DNA of 44,565 bases, taken from Candidatus Altimarinota bacterium. Lineage in GTDB: Bacteria > Patescibacteriota > Gracilibacteria > JANQMV01. The notes below the pieces were generated by a model. That model worked only from the letters and a program-made list of their open reading frames with translations, was not told the DNA's origin and made no database searches. The position numbers and the translations under genes are program-made. Positions 37,528 through 44,565 of this stretch are shown here, piece after piece (the first letter of the stretch is position 1; each line of letters begins with the position of its first letter). The stretch spans positions 1 to 44,565 of the forward strand of contig JANQMV010000029.1 in the NCBI GenBank assembly GCA_028279865.1. Direction: 5' to 3'.

Positions 37528-39165
37528 ATGTATCAAGGTTACGCAATAGAAGAACCTTTCTCACTTCAAACAGTTGAATCTGGTAATCATGTCGATAGTC
37601 AGATGGAAATTTTTCACCATAAGCTTACAACAGCAGATCAAATTCCCCCCCCCCTTGAATTAGATGAATTCTCAGAAGTTCACCAAATTTTTAGCAAAGA
37701 GGTTCGAGCTTTACAATGTAAAAATATCCCCAAATCGCCAGAAAGAATCGTAACCTCACCTGTTGTTGTGATTGATGAGAAAGAATGGTTTCGAGAAGAG
37801 TTTAAAAATCCTTGGTTTTTAATCTATACTCTTGAAGAATTAGCAAAAGAATCCCATTTAAAAATTAAGACAAATGTAACCTCAGAAGTACCTCAAGATA
37901 ATTTTAAGCTAATTGAAAAGATCATGCTCATAAAAAGGAGCTGTGATTTTAGAAAAATCAAAGAACCGAGACAATTGAAAGAAGCTGAAAATGACTTCAA
38001 TAATTTTTTATTATTAAAAATAAAATCAATCCTTGATTTTTTTATCGATAATTATGGTAAATACACTCTCGTTATTAAGGATATTAGTTTTTCTCGTTTT
38101 TTGAATGGATGCATCAAAACATTACCTAACTGGTATCACAAAGCTTTGCAAAATGCTCAAATTATCATTGAACCACATACTTTAGACATGGTTGGTGCCC
38201 ATTATCACAATGAGCCAACTGAACATAACAAACTAGCTCCTCAGGCGGATATTTTTTACTTTAAAAATAGGGATACAGACGTAATCAAGCCTTTTTTAGA
38301 GAAAATTAGAACAGGTGATATTGCTCAAATAAGCCTTGAAGAAGGAGAAACAAAAATAGAATCAGTCAAGCTAATGTTAAAAAAAATTAGCCCCTCTTAC
38401 TTGCCTGATTTTCCAGAAATTGTTCCACAAATTATTGAAAAATATCAAAATCTTTTGCATTTTTTTCAAAGTATCAAACCTATACAAACTCAAACAAAGC
38501 AAAAGATACAAAAAATCTTATTGGCACTGACCATTGAAAGGGCGCGAATTGATACATTCAGCTGTCTCTATGAAAACTCTATTTCTTCAGAACACGACAT
38601 ACACGCTGCTTTAAAAGAAAAAATCGGCTACTTAGACTTGTTTAGCTACCATGAACAATCTTTAGATATAAGAGGACTAAATTTTGCAAAAAGTAATCCC
38701 AAAAAATCTTTTATAAGTGTTGGTTGTGAGTTTGCACCTGGAGGCAGAATCAAAAAGCAGGGAAACAGTAAGGTTTTTTTGCTAAATTATGAAGCTTTAG
38801 CTTTTCTAGAAAGAATTCCTGATGATTACGTTGAAGTAATCAATATAGATGTTCTGCTTGGAACTGAAAAATGTTCCTCAAATAAACTCATTCAAAGTGT
38901 TTATAGAACTCTTGCTCAAAAGGGAGTGGCTTCTTTTTATGTAGATCATACTAAAACAACACAACAAGATATTACAAAACAATTAAAATCAATTGGCTTT
39001 GATCATGTTGTTTTTCCTCCAATCAAAAGAAATGATTGCGATTATTTACACAGAAGAGGTCATCTAAAGAGTCATGAAATAAGAGTTGTTGCTGTAAAAG
39101 CAAAAAACAATGCAGATTATGAAAAAATATTAAGAGACTATTTTCAATATGAAGAAAATTGTTAA
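37528..39165 (+). CDS. Unknown 545-aa soluble protein, possible C-terminal methyltransferase-like fold
   Basis: No signal or TM segment and no family recognised with confidence. The N-terminal ~340 residues are charged and mostly helical. The C-terminal ~190 residues (SFISVGCEFAPGG, YVEVINIDVLL, SVYRTLAQKGVASFYVD, LKSIGFDHVVF) have the strand-helix spacing of a Rossmann SAM-methyltransferase: a motif-I-like strand, a central acidic strand, then a RTLAQKG segment like the usual RvLkpGG. The G-x-G of motif I is not canonical, so activity is doubtful. A run of ten C lies at codons 40-43. No UGA; ends in UAA followed by a terminator. Confidence 0.75.
   Translation: MYQGYAIEEPFSLQTVESGNHVDSQMEIFHHKLTTADQIPPPLELDEFSEVHQIFSKEVRALQCKNIPKSPERIVTSPVVVIDEKEWFREEFKNPWFLIYTLEELAKESHLKIKTNVTSEVPQDNFKLIEKIMLIKRSCDFRKIKEPRQLKEAENDFNNFLLLKIKSILDFFIDNYGKYTLVIKDISFSRFLNGCIKTLPNWYHKALQNAQIIIEPHTLDMVGAHYHNEPTEHNKLAPQADIFYFKNRDTDVIKPFLEKIRTGDIAQISLEEGETKIESVKLMLKKISPSYLPDFPEIVPQIIEKYQNLLHFFQSIKPIQTQTKQKIQKILLALTIERARIDTFSCLYENSISSEHDIHAALKEKIGYLDLFSYHEQSLDIRGLNFAKSNPKKSFISVGCEFAPGGRIKKQGNSKVFLLNYEALAFLERIPDDYVEVINIDVLLGTEKCSSNKLIQSVYRTLAQKGVASFYVDHTKTTQQDITKQLKSIGFDHVVFPPIKRNDCDYLHRRGHLKSHEIRVVAVKAKNNADYEKILRDYFQYEENC
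37645..37654 (+). repeat. C10 homopolymer within the start of the 545-aa ORF
   Basis: Ten consecutive C encode part of IPPPLEL. In an AT-rich coding sequence this is conspicuous, and any 1- or 2-bp length change would switch the gene off. Confidence 0.9.
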
Positions 39166-39178
39166 GTTTAAAGAAAGA

Positions 39179-39222
39179 TTTTTCACTTTTTTAGCAACAA
39201 AATAGTGAAAAACAACCTTTTT
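39179..39222 (+). terminator. AT-rich terminator hairpin after the 545-aa gene
   Basis: TTTTTCACT (39179-39187) pairs with AGTGAAAAA (39204-39212), with extra T/A pairs inside, followed by a T6 tract. It sits in the convergent gap to typA and may serve both genes. Confidence 0.6.
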
Positions 39223-39257
39223 TAACCACACTTTCACGGCTTTGATTCAATTTATAA

Positions 39258-41051
39258 TTACTTCTTCACTCTCCCCAACCTCACCCGATCACTCTCCGTC
39301 AAATGCTGCTTACGCAATCGAATACTTTCCGGCGTGATTTCCAAATATTCATCCTCACTCATAATACTCATCCCACGTTCAAGCGTCATCTCCTGCGGAG
39401 GAGTCAGGCGAATCGCCTCATCCGAACCGGAAGCACGCACATTGGTCAGCTGTTTCCCCTTCGTCGGATTCACCACCATGTCATTCCCCTTCGCCACATT
39501 ACCCACGACCATTCCTTCATAAACATCAATATTTGGTCCGATGTATAAAGTTCCACGATCCTGCAAATTGAACAAAGAAAAGCCCAAAACTTTTCCGGTC
39601 GCCATTGAAACCATCGAACCAACATCATGTTTCTCAATTTCCCCCGCATGCGGTTTAAAACCAATCACACGAGTATACATAATCCCCTCGCCACGCGTAT
39701 CCACCACAAAATCATTACGATATCCCAGCAGTCCACGTGTCGGAATTTCAAAAACCAATTTTACATTCCCATGCTCCGGAGTCATTTCCGTCATATTTCC
39801 TTTCCGTTTGGAAAGCTTTTCAATCACCACACCAGTCATCTCATCCGGCACCGTAATCGTCACCTCTTCAAAAGGTTCCACTTTCACTCCATCTTCTTCT
39901 TTGATAATTACATGCGGCTGGGAAATCTGCATTTCATAACCTTCCCGTCGCATATTTTCCAGCAAAATCGCAATATGCATTTCACCTCTTCCGTACACTT
40001 TATAAAAATCCGTTGAATCAAAATCAATCTTCAAACCAACATTAATTTCCAGCTCTTTCTCCAGCCTTTCTTTAATCTGACGACTCGTTACAAATTTTCC
40101 TTCCCTACCTGCAAACGGGGAATTATTCACCAAAAAATTCAAAGAGATCGTTGGCTCGTCAATATTAATCGCTGGCAAAGGCTCTTGCTCTTCATCTTCA
40201 CAAATTGTTTCGCCAATATAAATATTCGGCAAACCAGCCACCATCACAATATCTCCCGCATAAGCTTCCTCCACTTCCTTGCGATTCAAACCTTCAAAAG
40301 TAAACAGTTTGGAAATTTTTCCTGTCCTAGTTTCTCCTTCCGGAGTTTTAATCACAACATTGGCATTCTTTTTCAAAGCACCTTCATAAATCCTTCCCAC
40401 CGCCAAACGTCCCAAGAAATTATCATAACCAAGGTTGAATGGTTGTACACGTAAAGCTTGCTCACTGGCAACATTACTGGAAGCTACGGGTACTTCTTTT
40501 AAAACAACATCCAGAAGTGGCATCAAATCTTTTGAATCATCCTCCATATTTGTTTTCGCAATTCCCTGCTTCGCAATAGCGTACACTGTCGTAAAATCAA
40601 GCTGTTCGTCTGTTGCTCCCAAATCTAAAAACAATTCAAAAACCATTTCATGTACATCATCGACACGTGCCGCGGGTTTATCAATTTTATTAATAACCAC
40701 AATCGGCTTAAGCCCCAAATCCAAAGATTTTTTCAAAACGAATTTTGTCTGTGGCATCGGTCCTTCTTGCGCATCTACAAGCAAAAGTACCGAGTCAATC
40801 GAGCGCAAAACACGTTCAACTTCCGAACCAAAATCAGCATGTCCCGGAGTATCTACAATATTGATTTTGGTATCTTTATAATTTACAGATGTATTTTTCG
40901 CATAGATCGTAATCCCCCGCTCTTGTTCCAAGTCATTACTATCCATGCTCACACTTTCATCAGACATTCCCGTCTGCACCATCAGAGCATCAGTCAGAGT
41001 TGTTTTACCGTGATCCACGTGAGCGATAATTGCAATATTTCTAATTTCCAT
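39258..41051 (-). CDS. typA: Translational GTPase TypA/BipA
   Basis: 597 aa, full length. GTPase motifs [10 protein letters not shown] (G1), RGITI (G2), DTPGHADFG (G3), NKID (G4). EF-G-like domains II, III and V follow, then the BipA-specific C-terminus ([20 protein letters not shown], then [20 protein letters not shown]). Ribosome-binding GTPase involved in assembly and stress adaptation. All 47 glycines use GGN codons, none UGA. UAA stop; its own promoter lies 27-55 bp upstream. Confidence 0.97.
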   Translation of the reverse strand: MEIRNIAIIAHVDHGKTTLTDALMVQTGMSDESVSMDSNDLEQERGITIYAKNTSVNYKDTKINIVDTPGHADFGSEVERVLRSIDSVLLLVDAQEGPMPQTKFVLKKSLDLGLKPIVVINKIDKPAARVDDVHEMVFELFLDLGATDEQLDFTTVYAIAKQGIAKTNMEDDSKDLMPLLDVVLKEVPVASSNVASEQALRVQPFNLGYDNFLGRLAVGRIYEGALKKNANVVIKTPEGETRTGKISKLFTFEGLNRKEVEEAYAGDIVMVAGLPNIYIGETICEDEEQEPLPAINIDEPTISLNFLVNNSPFAGREGKFVTSRQIKERLEKELEINVGLKIDFDSTDFYKVYGRGEMHIAILLENMRREGYEMQISQPHVIIKEEDGVKVEPFEEVTITVPDEMTGVVIEKLSKRKGNMTEMTPEHGNVKLVFEIPTRGLLGYRNDFVVDTRGEGIMYTRVIGFKPHAGEIEKHDVGSMVSMATGKVLGFSLFNLQDRGTLYIGPNIDVYEGMVVGNVAKGNDMVVNPTKGKQLTNVRASGSDEAIRLTPPQEMTLERGMSIMSEDEYLEITPESIRLRKQHLTESDRVRLGRVKK

Positions 41052-41077
41052 GTTCTTTAATTATTTAAATGCACGAC

Positions 41078-41106
41078 ATTTAACTATTCTCAAGTAAAAA
41101 AGTCAA
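41078..41106 (-). promoter_or_regulatory. typA promoter
   Basis: Minus-strand TTGACT (41106-41101), 17 bp, TTAAAT (41083-41078). The leader is about 20 nt. Confidence 0.5.
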
Positions 41107-41178
41107 TCCCGAATCTTCTTTTACCAAAAAAGACAGCACACTAACTTGCCATCTTTTATGAATCAATTTGTTAATTTC

Positions 41179-44151
41179 TTAAGCAGCTTGATCAAACTCA
41201 ACTTGTTTTACATCTGAAGTTGGTGAATCACTTAAATTAAACACAGAATAACCTATTCTCTTCCTAGCTTCTCGAGAAATTTCCTGGGGGTTTTGCTGAT
41301 TCGGCAAAGCTGTCAATTTTTCATACAAAACCTGACCAGGCACATTTAGAGTTTCTGAATTATGAACTTGACGTATTTCATCTATTGCTTGCTTAGACTT
41401 GCCTTCTGAGAGGCTGATTAATTTACTTCTCACAACTTTCAAGTTTTCAACCAAAGCAGAATAATCCTTGCCATCAAACATTTTCACTTCAAAACGCTCT
41501 ATATATTTATCCAAAACATCTGCAACACTCAAACCCGGATTGTTTACCAGACCCGCTGCAATCATTTTGATAAATCTTTTACTTGAATCTGCATTGATTT
41601 TATTTTTGCTCTTGGCTAAAAGATTTTTTAGAAGACTTAAATCCCCCCGATGTTCCAGCACAATCTTCATATTGGCGGGCGTTTTTTTAAAAGACGTGCC
41701 TTTTACAAATTCTACTGCTGTTACATCCTTAGGCTTGTTTTTTTCATAAAGTTCTTGCAACTTAAGCAAACTGGTTTGTTTCTGAAACTCCGTCATTTGT
41801 TGATGAAGTTCGCGTGCTGCAGATTTTCGCTTTAGAGCCTTAATCGTCGCTTTATGAAAGCCAATTTGCTCAAACCAACCAAAGATAGTAAGCTCCGGAT
41901 TTTTCTTTTTGGCATACATAAATCTTTTTAAATAGCCCATTTTAATAACCTTGCTCTTATGTTTTTTGTCAAAAATTCGATTACCCATCTGATATTTTAC
42001 TTCTTCCAAAACAGATTTTTCTGCTTGGGTTAGATTTACTGAAGCTAACTTTGTCGTTGCCAATTTCCTTTCAACCTTATTAATTTTTGAATGAACCTCA
42101 ATCGCATTTGCCAAGACTAAATTTGCAATCACAGAAGGGTTAAAAATAACGGGGCTATTAATTTCTCTGATTGATTTTATATAGTCGATCTTTGCCTGAG
42201 CAATTTGTTCCTTCATTTGTACATCACCCAATCCCAAAGCTTTAATTTGCTCAATTTTTGTTAAATATGCCGCATAAGCATCTTCAAGTTCATCAAATTT
42301 CAGATTGTTATAAATCTCAGGAAGTTGATTTCCCAAAACCTTTTTTAAAGACCTCACCGCACTATCGGCATAAGTTCTCTGCATTTGTTTTGGTCCCCAA
42401 GACATACCTCCATCAGAAGGAAAAAACATCTTAGGATCATTAAAATTTCCACTGTTTTCCGAAGCCAAAACTTTAAATAAATAATTGTTTACAGATTCCT
42501 TGCCGGGTATTACTTTTGCTTTTTCTGCAACTTTAGGCTCCAGCTGAACTTGGTCTGTAAAATTTTGAATCTTACGATACATTTTAAACATAATGCTTGC
42601 CATCTTTTTTTTGTGCTGAGCGGTCAACTCTTTTGTATGATCAATTTTTGGGAAATAACCAAGCGCAAGATCTCGAGCTAAATTCTCATTCTTTTCAAGA
42701 AAAGTTAAAAACATTCCTTGGGAAGGTTTCTCTGTTAATAAACTAGGCTGCGCGGCAGGATTTTCTGCATTTGTAATTTCAGAAAAAATCATCTGCATTA
42801 AATCCTGAAGTTCTGCTTCGCTTGCAATAGTTTGTGCTTTATCTGGTACAGGAGGAAACTCTTCTGTAATCGTCAAAATAGGCTGAATAGGCTGAAGACC
42901 TGATTTTTTTTGTTGCGGTGAAACATGCGTTTGGTCAGTCGAAACTCCCTGCTTTTTTTTATCAACAGAAAGTAATTGCCTTCTTTCTGCTAAATTCGTT
43001 TGCTCAACTTTCTCTAAAGAAACTTTTTGCCAATCTTGAGGAGTAATTTTAAACCTTGTCAGCTTACCTTTATAATTTGCCTGAAGATGTAGGTTACCAT
43101 CTTTTACCGAAATAATGTCACATTCCAAGGCCTCTGCTCCCTCCGGCTTAAAAATATATTTATCTCCAATCTTGAATTGATTTAAATAAGCCTGAAATTT
43201 TTCAAATAAAGCAGTTACAACCTTCGCATCAGGTAGTCCGTACAGCCTCCCCGTATCAATCTTCCGATCATCAGCAAAAGTTTTTTTAGCACTAAAGATA
43301 ATATTTTTTTGCCATTTTTCTAAGCCAAGAGCCTTCGCAATTTCAGTGGCATTCATCCCAAAAGTCGCCACATATGATTGCAGAGAAGAAATAATCTCCT
43401 GTGCATAAGCTGGTTTTACTTTAGAAGCTTCTTCCTCCTGAACTTTGATAAAAGGTGAACCTTCAGGAGCCTGAATATCTTTAAGCACCAAAAAGCCCGG
43501 CTGTACATTTTTTACAAAATAGTAGTTACCCTGATAACTTACAAAAGAACCTCGCGTATATTCAGAAAAATCAGCTCTTTTTAGGTTTTCTGACTTTACA
43601 ACAGGTTTCGTCATGGTAGCTTCATCAGCTACAGCTGTGACTAAAGGAGTTGGCAAATCATTATTAGTTGCTTCAGGAACAGTCTCTTTAGTAGCCATTC
43701 TCTGTACCACATTTTGTTCTATCAATGGAGCTTCTTGTTCTTTTTTTACTTTTTCCTTTTCAATTGAAGTCGCATCCACAGTCGGTCTCTTTACCTCTTT
43801 TTCAGTTTGCTTAAATTTTTTGTCAGTCGCTCGAATTGCCGCCAAATCTGCTCTCAATTGCTCTACCTTTATCATACTCGGATCAGATTTTGCAACTGGT
43901 ACTTGTGGCAAATCACTAGAAAGATTGTTCATAAGCTGGGGATCTTGGTCACCCGTATAAGTCGGTGCCAAAACCGCTGCAGCAATTACGGTTCCTTTTG
44001 TCAAAGCCTTACTAGGACTCTCAAAAACATTCTTTATACAAGAACGGACTCCTCTCGTAATACGCTTAAAAATACCTGATTTTTGTTCTGGCGTCTTATC
44101 AAAAGCAAAAGGATGATTTCCTAATTGTTCAGCAAGTGTCATAGAAGCCAT
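41179..44151 (-). CDS. Large unknown protein with a lysozyme/transglycosylase-like motif
   Basis: 990 aa, no UGA. The basic N-terminus has one short hydrophobic stretch (GTVIAAAVLAPTY, ~53-65), perhaps a membrane anchor. It is followed by a Pro/Lys/Glu linker and two small SH3-like beta segments (GSFVSYQGNYYFVKNVQPGF ~190-210; IGDKYIFKPEGAEALECDI ~325-345). At ~560-595, VLASENSGNFNDPKMFF and GGMSWGPKQMQ resemble the SLT/lysozyme pattern (Glu in E.SG.., then G..Q). Glu565 would be the catalytic residue. The rest is helical and Lys-rich. Could be a cell-wall-acting or cargo-like protein; confident only that it is a real gene. Confidence 0.75.
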   Translation of the reverse strand: MASMTLAEQLGNHPFAFDKTPEQKSGIFKRITRGVRSCIKNVFESPSKALTKGTVIAAAVLAPTYTGDQDPQLMNNLSSDLPQVPVAKSDPSMIKVEQLRADLAAIRATDKKFKQTEKEVKRPTVDATSIEKEKVKKEQEAPLIEQNVVQRMATKETVPEATNNDLPTPLVTAVADEATMTKPVVKSENLKRADFSEYTRGSFVSYQGNYYFVKNVQPGFLVLKDIQAPEGSPFIKVQEEEASKVKPAYAQEIISSLQSYVATFGMNATEIAKALGLEKWQKNIIFSAKKTFADDRKIDTGRLYGLPDAKVVTALFEKFQAYLNQFKIGDKYIFKPEGAEALECDIISVKDGNLHLQANYKGKLTRFKITPQDWQKVSLEKVEQTNLAERRQLLSVDKKKQGVSTDQTHVSPQQKKSGLQPIQPILTITEEFPPVPDKAQTIASEAELQDLMQMIFSEITNAENPAAQPSLLTEKPSQGMFLTFLEKNENLARDLALGYFPKIDHTKELTAQHKKKMASIMFKMYRKIQNFTDQVQLEPKVAEKAKVIPGKESVNNYLFKVLASENSGNFNDPKMFFPSDGGMSWGPKQMQRTYADSAVRSLKKVLGNQLPEIYNNLKFDELEDAYAAYLTKIEQIKALGLGDVQMKEQIAQAKIDYIKSIREINSPVIFNPSVIANLVLANAIEVHSKINKVERKLATTKLASVNLTQAEKSVLEEVKYQMGNRIFDKKHKSKVIKMGYLKRFMYAKKKNPELTIFGWFEQIGFHKATIKALKRKSAARELHQQMTEFQKQTSLLKLQELYEKNKPKDVTAVEFVKGTSFKKTPANMKIVLEHRGDLSLLKNLLAKSKNKINADSSKRFIKMIAAGLVNNPGLSVADVLDKYIERFEVKMFDGKDYSALVENLKVVRSKLISLSEGKSKQAIDEIRQVHNSETLNVPGQVLYEKLTALPNQQNPQEISREARKRIGYSVFNLSDSPTSDVKQVEFDQAA

Positions 44152-44206
44152 AGAAAAGAAGATAAATAAATTTAAAAAATTTTATACTTTTTTAACCCAG
44201 CTTCTT

Positions 44207-44235
44207 ATTTTAAAACTTTTTACCTTATTTGTCAA
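44207..44235 (-). promoter_or_regulatory. Promoter of the 990-aa gene
   Basis: Minus-strand consensus TTGACA (44235-44230), 17 bp, TAAAAT (44212-44207). The leader to the ATG at 44151 is about 49 nt with no Shine-Dalgarno sequence. Confidence 0.7.
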
Positions 44236-44283
44236 GCAATTATTAATTAGTTTATTGTTAGTTTTTTTTGTCTATTTAATCAC

Positions 44284-44376
44284 AAAAAAGTCCCTTTTGT
44301 CATTTTTTGCAGAGAGAAGTCATGTAGTTGCCAGCAGCAACCTTAGAACTTTCCGAAAAAACAGCCAAAAGGGACC
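44284..44376 (-). ncRNA. Candidate structured small RNA ending in a U-run
   Basis: On the minus strand GTCCCTTTTG (from 44375-44366 in complement) pairs perfectly over 10 bp with its partner at 44299-44290. Inside are nested AAGT/ACTT and GTTGC-loop-GCAAC helices (44327-44341). Directly after the outer stem comes TTTTTT, as in an intrinsic terminator. It lies upstream of, and outside, the transcript of the 990-aa gene, so it is either an independent RNA or the structured end of a transcript from beyond the window. I do not recognise an Rfam class. Confidence 0.45.
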
Positions 44377-44565
44377 GGTCAAACTCAGCCTGAACCAAAG
44401 CTCAAACCAAGCTAACATGCAAATCTTGTTTTTCTTTGGTTTTTTGTTTTAAAAAAAGAAAAGGTCAAACAAAATTTACGGACTTGGGAATTTGAATGAA
44501 GTTCAAACGTAGCAAAGCAAATGCCAAAGCGATTTTAAATAAATAAAACCAATTCGGAAGCATAA
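44377..44565. other. End of window, no confident gene
   Basis: AT-rich. A short plus-strand frame, open if UGA is Gly, ends in MKFKRSKANAKAILNK and a UAA near 44543, but it is too short to call. Nothing else is recognisable. Confidence 0.3.

Noticed and set aside
39303-41060. Several plus-strand ORFs antisense to typA
   Set aside because: Antisense shadows of a highly conserved gene with a complete, correct product.
44255-44543. Short plus-strand ORFs near the window end
   Set aside because: They overlap the structured RNA candidate or are under about 30 codons, with no recognisable product.

Overview
This window reads as a low-GC (about mid-thirties percent by eye) genome fragment from a Candidate Phyla Radiation bacterium that uses genetic code 25, in which UGA means glycine. 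That points to the Absconditabacteria (SR1) / Gracilibacteria lineage. Ten genes on the minus strand are open only if UGA is read through. About 59 in-frame UGAs sit in them, many at positions where the family or an internal paralogue has glycine. All 30 intact genes with a visible stop end in UAA (20) or UAG (10), never UGA. A standard-code gene caller would shatter these ten genes.

Positions 1-13.8 kb (minus strand) hold a surface-protein cluster. A small VirB2/TrbC-like double-TM protein (136 aa) is followed by a 1250-aa protein with the same TM hairpin, a poly-serine linker and about nine PKD domains. Next is a 1098-aa protein with PKD and calcium-loop-like ectodomains, one TM and a 490-aa Gln/Lys-rich cytoplasmic tail. 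Then come a 744-aa protein with three TMs and six PKD domains, and a >1280-aa secreted FG-GAP/Ig-like protein that runs off the window. At least three promoters serve the block. It looks like an envelope-anchored adhesion or contact apparatus, which fits the host-dependent lifestyle of this lineage; that function is inference.

Positions 13.9-22.3 kb hold a mix of genes. A codon-recognition-less GGQ release-factor-like protein, a PD-(D/E)XK/DUF5655 protein bracketed by palindromic repeats, an orphan MazF/PemK toxin, a UvrD/PcrA helicase and a PF04020 membrane protein are on the plus strand. An O-methyltransferase, a PilB/GspE-type ATPase and a protein with two PilC-N-terminus-like repeats, a coiled coil and C-terminal TMs are on the minus strand. 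Positions 22.4-26.6 kb carry a probable plus-strand operon: TPR protein, Wzz-like protein with a degenerate tyrosine-kinase domain, cytidylyltransferase-like enzyme and FtsX. Positions 26.6-29.5 kb carry a TPR protein, GalU with Hsp20, and a divergent isochorismatase-like hydrolase.

Positions 29.5-36.8 kb (minus strand) hold a MacAB-like export system: HlyD/MacA adaptor, ATPase and permease, then a 358-aa unknown protein, a ribbon-helix-helix/toxin pair and a second paralogous permease. Positions 36.8-37.5 kb contain a decayed transposase and a MITE-like palindromic element. Positions 37.5-44.6 kb hold a 545-aa unknown protein with a C10 tract near its start, TypA/BipA, a 990-aa unknown protein with a lysozyme-like motif, and a structured intergenic element that may encode a small RNA.

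Promoters are unusually easy to see: TTGACA-like -35, 16-18 bp, then TAAAAT or TATAAT, often preceded by TGC or TGG. Shine-Dalgarno sequences are mostly absent. No tRNA, rRNA or CRISPR array was recognised.
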